DNA of 64,000 nucleotides, from NCBI RefSeq assembly GCF_002554705.1, contig NZ_PDEP01000001.1, positions 558,001 to 622,000 of the forward strand, written 5' to 3'. Positions within the stretch are counted from its first letter, which is position 1. Every line of letters starts with the position of its first letter. Below the pieces are notes generated by a model. It was not told the DNA's origin. It was given only the letters and a program-made list of their open reading frames with translations, and made no database searches. The translations under genes and the position numbers were made by a program. Below, one piece after another: positions 19,918 to 30,000 of this stretch. The DNA is from Longimonas halophila (GTDB lineage: Bacteria; Bacteroidota; Rhodothermia; Rhodothermales; Salinibacteraceae).

Positions 19918-19930
19918 GTAACCGCTTACA
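19918..19930. promoter_or_regulatory. Third LacI-type operator copy
   Basis: GTAACCGCTTACA repeats the core of the site at 19746-19759, with the outer T replaced by A. It lies about 400 bases upstream of the amylase start, so it might support looping with the proximal pair. Confidence 0.5.
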
Positions 19931-19982
19931 TTTACGGGTGCGCCTAATGGCTTCAGCGTGGAAGCATCAGATAAGGGCAACT

Positions 19983-20017
19983 AAAAAGCGCCGCTCACCA
20001 GTGTCTGGGAGCGGCGC
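19983..20017 (-). terminator. Rho-independent terminator of the duplicated-domain lipoprotein gene
   Basis: A 9-bp stem, GCGCCGCTC with GAGCGGCGC, encloses a 12-base loop. Read on the minus strand it is followed by TTTTTAG. It lies 46 bases beyond the stop codon of the minus-strand lipoprotein gene, insulating it from the amylase gene. Confidence 0.85.
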
Positions 20018-20062
20018 AGATCTGCTGTAGTGATGTGTCATGGAATACTGCCATACCGCGGG

Positions 20063-21475
20063 CTACTCCATCACATCAAGTAGCGGTCCCCCGCAGTGCT
20101 CTGAAGCTTCGTCGGTTTCCTCCAGGCAGGCCTGCATAGGACGCATTACGTTGTCTTGGAAGTTTTCCACGAGGTCGGCATTACGATCAACGGGAAAGAA
20201 TACCTTCTTGTCTACAACATCGGGGTTCGGGTTGTTGGTAAACGCGAACGAGAGCAGGCACTGCTCCTCATCAGCAGGCTCTTCAACGGTGTACACGCCC
20301 CCCAGACGGCGGTTCAGCTGCCCCATCATCTGGGCTGATTCGCACGACGCGACGCGCTTGGAGAAGCATTCGATGCTAAGACACGTGTTCGAGCTCAACG
20401 AGTGAGGCATATACGAACCCGGGGCGTCCCACGAAGCCAATGCGTTCAGATCGTAGCTCTCAAAGAGCGAGCGAAACAGAGCCGGCTCAGCAGCCCCTTC
20501 CGTCATCGTGAACACGAGGAACTGATCGATTAGACTAATGGCGACGGCGTTCCCCCCTTCGCTCATGTAGTGCACAGTATGCCCCTGTATGTCCCATTCT
20601 TCGGTGTGCCAGTCTTCCGACTCAGTAGCCCCTTGCATCTGTAATGAGCTTATCTGCATGGCTCCTTCTTCAACGCTGGACCCGTATGCCAATGCCAGGG
20701 ACAATGAGCCGTCTACCTCGGGATGCGTGTATACTCCGCGGCTTCGGAGGCCGTCGTCTTCGGGCTCAACGTGCTCTAACGAGGCCTCTCCCAGCGACGC
20801 TGGAAAGAGCGTCTCCAGATCTTCGCTTGTCATTAAGCACGCTATGCTGAGGCAGGTGCCAGCCGCGAAGGAGTGGCGCGGGGGCGAACCCGGCGCCTCC
20901 CACGACGCCAACGCATCCAAATCATATTGCTCGAAGAGACTCCGCATCAGTGCGGGCTCCACATCCTGCTCGGTCATGAAACCCACCAGGAACTGATCGA
21001 CAAGCACAACGGCAAGGGTTCTCCGGTTGTCCGCCTGGCGACCATCCGTGCCGCTTTCCCCAGGGCTTTCAGTAGCCCTTCCCCTGTCCATCTCGCGAAC
21101 ATTCATGTAGTGCACATTGCGGCCCTGGATGTCCCACTCTTCGGTCTCCCAATCCTCGGACTCCATCTTCATGGACGTCAATTCCGCCACCATTCCCTCG
21201 ACAGTGGCTCCGTATGCCAGCACCAACGCCAGGGGGCTGTCGACATCCGGATGCGTGTACATTCCGACGCTACTAAGCCCGGATTCCGGTTCAACTTGTT
21301 CCAATGAGGCTGCGCCGAGCGACTCCGGAAAGAGCGGCTCAAGTGCATCTCCAGCCTGTTCATTGTCGCTGACGTCGTCGCCCCTGACACCGTCTTGTGC
21401 CAGCACGGGTGCAGCGCCACATCCCAGCAGCACGCCCACAATGAGCAGCGTTCCGATCTTTTGGAGCAAATACAT
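20063..21475 (-). CDS. Predicted exported protein with two tandem ~175-residue repeats, unknown function
   Basis: I do not recognise this 470-residue protein. It starts with a signal peptide (LLIVGVLLGCGAAPVLAQ), which could be a lipobox (LLGC) or an AxA-type site. Two long repeats follow. Copy one runs from LEPLFPESLGAASLEQVEP to TCLSIAC, copy two from LETLFPASLGEASLEHVEP to TCLSIEC. Both contain MYTHPDVD/VYTHPEVD, EEWDIQG..VHYM and LFEQYDLDALASWEAPGS-like segments. The last ~110 residues form a distinct domain with three Cys (CESAQMM, CLLSFAF, CLEETDEASEHC). The repeats suggest a periplasmic two-domain binding or structural protein. It has its own terminator. Confidence 0.8.
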   Translation of the reverse strand: MYLLQKIGTLLIVGVLLGCGAAPVLAQDGVRGDDVSDNEQAGDALEPLFPESLGAASLEQVEPESGLSSVGMYTHPDVDSPLALVLAYGATVEGMVAELTSMKMESEDWETEEWDIQGRNVHYMNVREMDRGRATESPGESGTDGRQADNRRTLAVVLVDQFLVGFMTEQDVEPALMRSLFEQYDLDALASWEAPGSPPRHSFAAGTCLSIACLMTSEDLETLFPASLGEASLEHVEPEDDGLRSRGVYTHPEVDGSLSLALAYGSSVEEGAMQISSLQMQGATESEDWHTEEWDIQGHTVHYMSEGGNAVAISLIDQFLVFTMTEGAAEPALFRSLFESYDLNALASWDAPGSYMPHSLSSNTCLSIECFSKRVASCESAQMMGQLNRRLGGVYTVEEPADEEQCLLSFAFTNNPNPDVVDKKVFFPVDRNADLVENFQDNVMRPMQACLEETDEASEHCGGPLLDVME

Positions 21476-22064
21476 GATCTACGTATGTTTGAATTAGGTC
21501 AGTGAGCGGTAGCATCCAGAGTCAGAACACGCCATAGGCGACCTTTACAGGGTGACCTCCTACGGCTGGCCTGGTGGCGTCTGCTACCCAAAGTGATATT
21601 GTAATTGCATCCTATTAGTACACTGCGGGAAAGCAGCGACTGCCCGGACACGCAAAACGTCTTTATACCCAAGGACCTACCCGAAATCCAGGTAGTGGGT
21701 AGGCGCTGCGTGATGGGACTATCGGACACTGTAGATTTGTCTTTTTCGCCCTCCCTTTATTCCGCTTCGCCTCATCCGTCGTCCTGCAGACTCGGGTGGG
21801 TTTCTCCTCCTTCTTCAAGCAGGTAGAGGTCCAGAGGATCACGCCTTTGGCGAAACTCGATAGACAGAGGGGGGTGAACTGGCTCCGATGATGCTGGCCA
21901 TATGGCAATCACTTATCATTGAACCGCTGCCCAAACGCGAAGGTTAGATGCGTTCTCTGGATAGAGCCGTTCGAAAGCGCTAACTCGTTGACGAAGCAAT
22001 GACTTGTCGTTACACTTAACAAGCCCACCCTCACCTTTTCCACCGCTTCCGTCCCCCTACCGGC
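21476..22064. other. 589-base gap upstream of the R-M island
   Basis: Short open frames here have no recognisable protein features, and I see no RNA gene. The stretch is somewhat richer in A+T than its surroundings and should hold promoters for both flanking genes. The only distinct element is the 15-base direct repeat at 21905-21919 that recurs beyond the R-M operon. Confidence 0.5.
21905..21919. repeat. Left copy of 15-bp direct repeat flanking the R-M island
   Basis: GCAATCACTTATCAT lies 145 bases before hsdM. GCGATCACTTATCAT (14 of 15 identical, same orientation) lies at 31154-31168 beyond the last gene of the island. It may be a scar of insertion, but could be chance. Confidence 0.4.
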
Positions 22065-24641
22065 ATGGCCGTCAAGAAGTCCGAACTGTATAGCTCGCTC
22101 TGGAAAAGCTGCGACGAGCTGCGCGGCGGCATGGATGCCTCGCAGTACAAGGACTATGTCCTGACGCTCCTCTTCGTCAAATACGTCTCCGATCAGTACG
22201 ACAGCAGTCCGTACGCCCTCATCCAGGTGCCGGAAAACGGGTCGTTCGACGACATGGTCGCCCTGAAAGGCGATAAGGAGATCGGCGACAAGATGAATAA
22301 GATCATCGGACGGCTCGCGGAGGCCAATAAGCTGAAGGGCGTCATCGACCTGGCCGACTGGAACGATGAGGACAAGCTCGGCAAGGGCAAGGCGATGGTC
22401 GACCGGCTGTCGAATCTCGTCGGCATCTTTGAGAAGCTGGATCTGCGCGACAACCGCGTCACGGGCGATGACCTGCTCGGCGATGCGTACGAGTACCTGA
22501 TGCGCAACTTCGCGACGGAGTCGGGCAAGTCCAAAGGCCAGTTCTACACCCCGGCGGAGGTATCGCGCGTGCTGGCAAAAGTGGTCGGTCTCCCGGAGGA
22601 CGCCCCCGCCAGCCAGAGCGTCTACGATCCCACCTGCGGCTCGGGCTCGCTGCTCCTGAAGGTGGCGGCAGAAGCCAATGGCGATGTGTCGCTCTACGGG
22701 CAGGAGATGGACAACGCCACGGCGGCGCTCGCACGGATGAACATGATCCTGCACGACAACCCCACGGCGGAGATCTGGCAGGACAATACGCTGGCGTCGC
22801 CATACTGGACCGAGGATGACGGCAGCCTGAAGCGATTCGACTTCGCGGTGGCGAACCCGCCGTTCTCGTACAAGTCATGGAGCAATGGGCTGAAGCCGGA
22901 GAACGATGAGTTCGACCGGTTCCAGACGCATGGGGTGCCGCCGTCCCGCCGTGGCGACTACGCGTTCCTGCTGCACATCATCAAATCGCTCAAGGGCGAG
23001 GGCCGCGCCGCCGTCATTCTCCCGCACGGCGTGCTCTTCCGCGGAAATGCGGAGGCGGACATCCGGCAGTCGCTCCTGAAGCACGACATCATCGAGGGCG
23101 TCATCGGACTGCCGCCGAATCTCTTTTACGGCACGGGCATCCCGGCGTGCATCCTGGTGATGGACAAAAGCCGGGCGCTCCCGACCAACGGACGGGCGCA
23201 ACACGGAAACGGCGCAACGAAGGGGCAGACACCGGGCGTGTTCATGATCGACGCCAGCCGCGGCTTCCGGAAGGACGGCAACAAGAACCGCCTTCGCGAC
23301 CGCGACATCCATAAGATCGTGGATGTGTTCACGGAGCGGAAGGAGGTAGACGGCTACGCACGGTTTGTGCCGATGCCGGAGATTGAGGCCAACGAATTTA
23401 ACCTCAACATCCCGCGCTACATCGACGCAACAGAGGACGAGGACATCCACGACCTGGAGGCGCACTTGAAGGGCGGCATTCCGAATGCGGACCTCGACGA
23501 CCTGGAGCGCTACTGGACGGTCTTTCCGAATCTGCGGAGCGACCTGTTCTCTCCGGCCCGCCCCGGCTACAGCCACGCGCAGGTCCCGGCCCGCGAGGTG
23601 AAGGCGTTCATCCTCGACCACGCGGACTTCCAGGCGTTCGCAGCCTCGGTGCAGGAGCGCACGCAGGCCTGGCGCGAAGCGCACGAGCCCACCATGCGCG
23701 GCCTCACCGTCGGGGCCAACCCGAAGGCGTTTATCACGGCGCTCTCGGAGGATCTGCTGGAGCGCTTTGCTGGCGTCCCGCTCGTGAATCGGTACGCGGT
23801 CTACCAGCGGCTGATGGACTTCTGGCAGGAGACGATGCAGGACGACGTCTACATCATCGCGCAGGACGGCTGGGCAGCGGGGCGCACCATCCGCACGGCC
23901 TACGACGGGGAGGACCCGGACTTTACGATCGGGCGCGGAAAGAGCAAGAAGGAATATGTGGGCGAGCTGATTCCGCCCTCTATCGTCATTGACCGCTTCT
24001 TTCCGGAGGCGCAGGCGGAGATTGAGCGGGAGCAGGGCCGCCTGGACGAGGCACAGCAGGCCCTGGATGAGTTTGAGGAGGCGCACACCGGCGAAGGCGA
24101 GGCGCTGGACGGACTCGAAGGCAGCCGAGGCGTGACGAAGGGCAACGTGCAGGACCGCGTGCAGGAGCTAAAAAACGAGGCCAAAGACGTATTCGACACG
24201 GGCACGGCGTTCTACAAACAGGCCAATAGCCTCACGAAAACGAACTTTGGCACGCGTGAGTGGCAGAAAGGCGTGGACGACCCGGAAGGCATCTTCGCGG
24301 AACTGGATGTGCTGTACGACTACCTGAGCCTGTACGACGACGTTACCACCAGGAAAAGCGGGGTGAAGGAGGCACGGGAGGACTTGTACAGGACCGTGCT
24401 GGAGACATACCCGGACCTGACGGATGCAGAGGTGAACGACCTCGTTGTCGAAGACAAGTGGATCGCGACCGTCCAAACCGCGGTGCGCGACGAGATCGAA
24501 CGCATCACGCAGCAGCTCTCCGGACGTGTGCAGGAACTGGAGACGCGCTACGCCGAGCCGCTGCCGGACTTGGAGAATGAAGTGGACGAGCTATCTGATA
24601 ATGTTGATGAACACTTGGAGGTGATGGGAGCATGGAGTTAA
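22065..24641 (+). CDS. hsdM: Type I restriction-modification methyltransferase subunit
   Basis: HsdM transfers methyl groups from SAM to adenine within the sequence chosen by HsdS. The helical N-terminal domain covers residues 5-130. The SAM motif is DPTCGSG (188-194) and the catalytic motif NPPF (264-267), followed by LPHGVLFRG and GLPPNLFYGTGIPACI. At 858 residues it is longer than the classical ~500. Residues 480-858 add a domain with a predicted coiled coil (EAQAEIEREQGRLDEAQQAL), probably for contact with HsdS. It overlaps hsdS by 10 bases and leads a five-gene operon. Confidence 0.96.
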   Translation: MAVKKSELYSSLWKSCDELRGGMDASQYKDYVLTLLFVKYVSDQYDSSPYALIQVPENGSFDDMVALKGDKEIGDKMNKIIGRLAEANKLKGVIDLADWNDEDKLGKGKAMVDRLSNLVGIFEKLDLRDNRVTGDDLLGDAYEYLMRNFATESGKSKGQFYTPAEVSRVLAKVVGLPEDAPASQSVYDPTCGSGSLLLKVAAEANGDVSLYGQEMDNATAALARMNMILHDNPTAEIWQDNTLASPYWTEDDGSLKRFDFAVANPPFSYKSWSNGLKPENDEFDRFQTHGVPPSRRGDYAFLLHIIKSLKGEGRAAVILPHGVLFRGNAEADIRQSLLKHDIIEGVIGLPPNLFYGTGIPACILVMDKSRALPTNGRAQHGNGATKGQTPGVFMIDASRGFRKDGNKNRLRDRDIHKIVDVFTERKEVDGYARFVPMPEIEANEFNLNIPRYIDATEDEDIHDLEAHLKGGIPNADLDDLERYWTVFPNLRSDLFSPARPGYSHAQVPAREVKAFILDHADFQAFAASVQERTQAWREAHEPTMRGLTVGANPKAFITALSEDLLERFAGVPLVNRYAVYQRLMDFWQETMQDDVYIIAQDGWAAGRTIRTAYDGEDPDFTIGRGKSKKEYVGELIPPSIVIDRFFPEAQAEIEREQGRLDEAQQALDEFEEAHTGEGEALDGLEGSRGVTKGNVQDRVQELKNEAKDVFDTGTAFYKQANSLTKTNFGTREWQKGVDDPEGIFAELDVLYDYLSLYDDVTTRKSGVKEAREDLYRTVLETYPDLTDAEVNDLVVEDKWIATVQTAVRDEIERITQQLSGRVQELETRYAEPLPDLENEVDELSDNVDEHLEVMGAWS

Positions 24642-25825
24642 AAACGAAAACCGAGTCGCTTGATATTCCGGAGAGTTGGGAGCAGACGCCGCTAGCTAAT
24701 ATCTGCACCCTTTACAACGGTCGAGCTTTTCATCGGTCGGAGTGGGAGTCGCAAGGTACTCCAGTCATACGTCTCCAAAATCTGACAGGGGGCGATGACT
24801 ACTACTATTCTACTCTCAAATTACCTCCTAGCAAGTATTGCTCGGAAGGCGACCTGTTGTATATGTGGTCAGCTACTTTCGGACCTACGATATGGAAAGG
24901 TCCTAAAGCTATCTATCACTACCATATCTGGAAGGTAGACGTCAAAAACAGTATTGCTTCGAAGAACTTTCTATATTTCAAACTCAGCGAAATCACGCAG
25001 CGCTTAAAAGAGCGTGAAACAAGTGGGAGCACGATGCTTCATCTAACGAAGCAGAAAATGGAGAAGACTGACGTTCTGCTCCCGCCCCTCCCCGAGCAGC
25101 GCGCCATCGCCGACGCGCTCTCGGACGTGGACGCGCTGATCGAGCGGCTCGACGCGCTCATCGCCAAGAAGCGTGCCATCAAGACGGCCACCATGCAGCG
25201 CCTCCTCACCGGCACCCAGCGCCTGCCGGGCTTCGATGGGGACTGGACGACGAAGCGTCTGGGGGAGGTGACGCAGATTGTCAATGGAGGCACACCGAGC
25301 TCCAGCGTGGATGCTTACTGGGGTGGCAAAATTCCTTGGTGTACACCGACGGATATTACAGGCACCTCTGGCAGGTTCTTATCCGAAACTGAGCGGAATA
25401 TCACGGAAAAAGGCCTTGCGAATAGTTCAGCTACTTTATTACCCAAAGGTAGCTTGCTTCTTTGCAGTAGAGCTACTGTAGGTGAAGTAAAAATTGCGAC
25501 TACGCCGATCACGACGAACCAGGGCTTCAAGTCGCTTATTTGCGATTCGGATACAAGCAACCAGTACCTGTATTACCTGCTGCTAACGATGAAGTCTGAC
25601 CTGGAGGAGGTATCATCTGGGTCAACGTTTCTTGAGTTGTCAAAGCGGAGCGCCGCGGCACTTGAAATTACGCTTCCTCCGCTGGAAGAGCAAAAAGCCA
25701 TCGCCACCATCCTCTCCGACATGGACGCCGAAATCGAAGCGCTCCAGGCCCGCCGCGACAAGACGCAGGACATCAAGCAGGGGATGATGCAGGAGCTGCT
25801 GACGGGCCGCACGCGGCTGGTGTGA
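24632..25825 (+). CDS. hsdS: Type I R-M specificity subunit
   Basis: The 397-residue subunit carries the DNA-recognition function of the R-M complex. It has two target-recognition domains, about residues 10-150 and 205-355. Each ends in a conserved helical arm: LPPLPEQRAIADALSDVDAL and LPPLEEQKAIATILSDMDAE, with LLTGTQRL and LLTGRTRL at the arm ends. The two target-recognition stretches (about 24690-25070 and 25290-25670) are visibly richer in A+T than the arms and the neighbouring genes. This suggests exchange of specificity domains by transfer. The gene overlaps hsdM by 10 bases and is followed by fic after 67 bases. Confidence 0.95.
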   Translation: MELKTKTESLDIPESWEQTPLANICTLYNGRAFHRSEWESQGTPVIRLQNLTGGDDYYYSTLKLPPSKYCSEGDLLYMWSATFGPTIWKGPKAIYHYHIWKVDVKNSIASKNFLYFKLSEITQRLKERETSGSTMLHLTKQKMEKTDVLLPPLPEQRAIADALSDVDALIERLDALIAKKRAIKTATMQRLLTGTQRLPGFDGDWTTKRLGEVTQIVNGGTPSSSVDAYWGGKIPWCTPTDITGTSGRFLSETERNITEKGLANSSATLLPKGSLLLCSRATVGEVKIATTPITTNQGFKSLICDSDTSNQYLYYLLLTMKSDLEEVSSGSTFLELSKRSAAALEITLPPLEEQKAIATILSDMDAEIEALQARRDKTQDIKQGMMQELLTGRTRLV

Positions 25826-25892
25826 TGCGCCCGAAACTTGAATAGCCCCTCCACTATTCCACCTTTCGGCCCCGAACGTTAAATAAGGAGTA

Positions 25893-27038
25893 GTGGTATT
25901 CCAGGTTCGCGTGAAAGACTTTGATGCCGGCACGTACATTCGTCAGGGAAGCTACACCAGCTTCCAGCCCACTCCCATCAACCGGCAGTGGGTGCTGGAC
26001 GACATGGAGGTGCAGCAGCTCCTGAGCCAGGCCGACCGCCAGCTTGGCCGCCTGGACATGTACTCCGAATATGTGCCCAACCTGGAGCTCTTCATCCGTA
26101 TGCACGTCGTGAAGGAGGCCACGCAAAGCAGCCGTATCGAGGGCACCCAGACGCGCATCGAAGAAGCCCTGCTCGCACGTGAAGACGTCCCTTCCGAAAA
26201 GCGGGACGACTGGGACGAGGTGCAGAATTACATCCAGGCCATGAATCGCGCCGTCGAGGCGCTCGACCGGCTCCCCTTCTCGACGCGCCTCATTCGCGAG
26301 ACGCATCGCGTGCTCATGCAAGGCGTGCGCGGCCAGAACAAACGGCCCGGCGCGTTTCGCACAAGCCAAAACTGGATCGGCGGCGCCACAGTACGCGATG
26401 CCATTTTCGTACCGCCCGTGCACACGAGCATCGCCGACCTGATGAGCGATCTGGAAGCGTTCGTGCACAACGAGGATGTGTTCGTCCCCGAACTGATCAA
26501 GATCGCCATCGTCCACTACCAGTTTGAGACGGTCCATCCGTTTCTGGATGGCAACGGGCGTGTCGGTCGGCTCCTCATCACGCTGTACCTCGTGGAGCGC
26601 GGCATTCTGAATCGGCCCATCCTCTACCTGTCGGATTTCTTCGAGCGCAACCGAACGCACTACTACGACAACCTGATGCGAGTGCGCGAGAACAACGACA
26701 TGGCTCAATGGCTGAAATTCTTCCTCGTCGGTGTCATTGAAACAGCCAAGAGCGGCATCGACACGTTCGACGCCATTCTCAAATTGCAAGAGGACGTGGA
26801 TGAGCTCGTTGAGCCCCTGGGACGCCGCGCCGAGAATGCGCGCAAGGTGATCCGCGCCCTGTACGAGCGCCCCCTCACAGATGCCGAGCGTGTCGCCAGT
26901 ATCACCGGCCTCTCCATGACCGCAGCCTATAACTTGATTGATGCGATGGAAGACGTCGGCCTCCTTGAGGAAATCACTGGGGCCAAGCGCAACCGGCTGT
27001 ATTTATTTGAACGGTACACCAATCTATTTACGCTATGA
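25893..27038 (+). CDS. Fic-domain protein (class II-like), with N-terminal inhibitory motif and C-terminal winged helix
   Basis: The Fic core HPFLDGNGRVGR (215-226) is intact, so AMP transfer to a protein target is likely. The N-terminal domain contains SSRIEG (79-84), matching the S/T-x-x-x-E-G/N inhibitory motif of class II Fic enzymes, whose glutamate blocks the active site. The C-terminal ~70 residues form a predicted winged helix (AERVASITGLSMTAAYNLID). GTG at 25893 follows AAGGAG closely; GTG at 25911 is an alternative start. The gene sits between hsdS and hsdR and its stop overlaps the hsdR start (ATGA), so production is coupled to the R-M system. A guard or regulator role is inference. 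Confidence 0.9.
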   Translation: MVFQVRVKDFDAGTYIRQGSYTSFQPTPINRQWVLDDMEVQQLLSQADRQLGRLDMYSEYVPNLELFIRMHVVKEATQSSRIEGTQTRIEEALLAREDVPSEKRDDWDEVQNYIQAMNRAVEALDRLPFSTRLIRETHRVLMQGVRGQNKRPGAFRTSQNWIGGATVRDAIFVPPVHTSIADLMSDLEAFVHNEDVFVPELIKIAIVHYQFETVHPFLDGNGRVGRLLITLYLVERGILNRPILYLSDFFERNRTHYYDNLMRVRENNDMAQWLKFFLVGVIETAKSGIDTFDAILKLQEDVDELVEPLGRRAENARKVIRALYERPLTDAERVASITGLSMTAAYNLIDAMEDVGLLEEITGAKRNRLYLFERYTNLFTL

Positions 27039-30000
27039 GTCCCGTCGGTCAAATCGAACGCAGCACCCAGGATCGCATCGTCACCCTATTTCGAGATACG
27101 CTCGGATATCGGTATCTCGGGGATTGGGGCGATCGGGCGGATAACCGGAACGTCGAGGAAGGGCTGCTTACGCGGTGGCTCGATCAGCAGGGATACGACG
27201 CGCCCATCGTGTCTCGTGCGGTCCGCAAGCTAAAGCAGGCGGCGGCCCTCGGCGGCAGCACCACGCTCTACGAGGCCAACCGGGATGTGTACGAGCTGCT
27301 GCGGTACGGCGTGAAGGTGAAGCCGGGAGCGGGCGAGCACGCCGTCACCGTCCACCTCATCGACTGGGACACCCCGGAGGCGAACGACTTCGCTGTGGCG
27401 GAGGAAGTCACCGTCACCGGCGAGAATACGAAGCGCCCCGATCTCGTGCTGTACGTCAACGGGATTGCGCTCGGCGTGCTTGAGCTCAAGCGCTCGAAGG
27501 TCTCTGTGGAGGAAGGCATCCGCCAAAACCTCGACAACCAGAAGAAGGCGTTCATCGAGCCGTTCTTCACGACCATGCAGCTCGTTCTGGCGGGCAACGA
27601 CACCCAGGGCCTCCGCTACGGGACGATCCAGACGCCCGAGAAGTACTACTTGAGCTGGAACGATGACAACGAGGTGGCTCCAGACCCCGCCTCGGATGCG
27701 GTGACCGCGTACGACATCGACCGCGACCTCATCCGGATGTGCAGCAAAGACCGGCTCTTGGGCATCGTCCACGACTTCGTGGTCTTCGACGCCGGTACGA
27801 AGAAGATCTGTCGCCCGAACCAGTACTTCGGCGTTCGCGCTGCACAGGAGAACGTCCGCAACCGCCAGGGCGGCATCATCTGGCACACGCAGGGCTCGGG
27901 CAAGAGCCTGACGATGGTCTGGCTCGCCAAGTGGATTCGGGAAAACGTGACGGATGCCCGCGTCCTCATCGTCACCGACCGGGTCGAGCTCGACGATCAG
28001 ATCGAGAGCGTCTTTCAGGGCGTTAACGAAGACATCCACCGCACAGAGAGCGGGTCCGACCTCGTCACCGTGCTCAACGAAACCACGCCGTGGCTCCTGT
28101 GCTCGCTCGTGCACAAATTTGGCCGGGGCGAGTCGGAGAAGATGGATGCCTACATCGGCGATGTGAACGAAAGCCTGCCGCCGGACTTCGCGCCGAAGGG
28201 CGAGCTGTTTGTGTTTGTCGACGAGGCGCACCGCACGCAGTCCGGCAAGCTGCACGAGGCCATGAAAGCCGTCCTTCCGGATGCGACGTTCATTGGATTC
28301 ACCGGAACGCCGCTCCTGAAGAACGACAAGCGTCGTACGATTGAGGTGTTCGGCCCGTACATCCACACGTACAAGTTCGACGAGGCCGTAGACGACGGCG
28401 TTGTGCTCGACCTCCGGTACGAGGCGCGGGACATCGACCAGGAGCTCACGTCGCCGGAGAAGGTCGACCAGTGGTTTGAGGCGAAAACAAACGGGCTGAC
28501 CGACGTGGCCAAGCGGCGGCTCAAAGAAAAGTGGGGCACGATGCGCGAGGTGCACTCCTCGAAGCAGCGCCTCGACAAGATCGCGCAAGACATTCAGTTC
28601 GATATGAGCATCCGGCCGCGGCTGATGAGCGGGCACGGCAACGCAATGCTCGTGTGCGGCAGCATCTACGAAGCCTGCCGGTTCTACGAAGCGTTTGATC
28701 AGACAGATCTGCACGGCAAGTGCGCGATCATAACCAGCTACCGCCCCGCCCCCAGCGACATCAAAGGCGAAGAGAGCGGCGAAGGGCTAACCGAGAAGCT
28801 CCGGCAGTACAAAATCTACCGAAAGATGCTGGCCGACTACTTCAACCAGTCGGAGGACGAGGCCATGGGTCGGGCGGAAGAGTTCGAGCAGAAGGTCAAG
28901 AACACGTTCGTCAACGACCCGGGCCAGATGAAGCTGCTCATCGTGGTGGACAAGCTCCTGACCGGCTTCGACGCGCCACCGGCCACGTATCTCTACATCG
29001 ACAAGACCATGCGAGACCACGGCCTGTTTCAGGCGATCTGCCGGGTCAACCGTCTCCACACCGAAGACAAGTCGTACGGCTACATCATCGACTACAAGGA
29101 CCTCTTCAAGTCGCTGGAGGGCGCAATCAACGATTACACCGGGGGCGCGCTCGACGGCTACGACGAAGAAGACGTTCGCGGACTTCTGAAAGATCGGATC
29201 GAGCAGGCCCGTGCGGACCTGGATCAGGCGCTGGAGAAAGTGCGTGCGCTCTGCGAGCCGGTCGATCCGCCGAAAAACACGCCGCAGTACATCCACTACT
29301 TCTGCGCAGAAGACACGAGCGACCGGGACGCGCTCAGCGAAAATGCATCGAAACGGGCGGCGCTTTATAAGCACGTTGGCACGCTCAGCCGGACGTACGC
29401 CGAGCTCGCCAACGAGATGACCGACGCCGGGTACACGACCGAGGAAGCGCAATCCATTCAGCAGGAAGTGGCCCACTATGAGGATGTGCGCGAGGAAGTG
29501 AAGCTCGCCAGCGGCGACTCGCCGGACATGAAGGCGTATGAACCGGCCATGCGTCACCTGCTGGATTCGTACATCCGGGCAGAAGAAAGCCGCGTTGTTT
29601 CTACGTTTGCCGACCTTCCGCTCATCGAAGCGATTGTCCAGCGTGGGATTACCGAGGCAACCGAGAATCTGCCGGACGGCGTCAAGAGCCATAAGGACGC
29701 GATGGCGGAGACGATCGAAAACAACGTCCGGTCGACGATTGTGGATCGGCAGGACGCAAACCCCAAGTACTACGAGAAGATGTCACGCCTTCTCGACACG
29801 CTCATTCAGCAGCGTCGGGCGGAGACCATCAGCTACGAGAACTACCTGAAGCGCATCGAGGAGCTCTCGCGTCAGGTCGTACAGCCCGAGAAGGGCAGTA
29901 GTTATCCTGACAAGATCGACACCTCCGCGAAACAGGCGCTCTACGACAACCTTGGGGAAGACGCCGACCTGGCCGAAGACATTGACGAAACCCTGCGGCA

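Noticed and set aside
22875..24086. 403-codon minus-strand open frame
   Set aside because: It is antisense to hsdM and shows no protein-like features.
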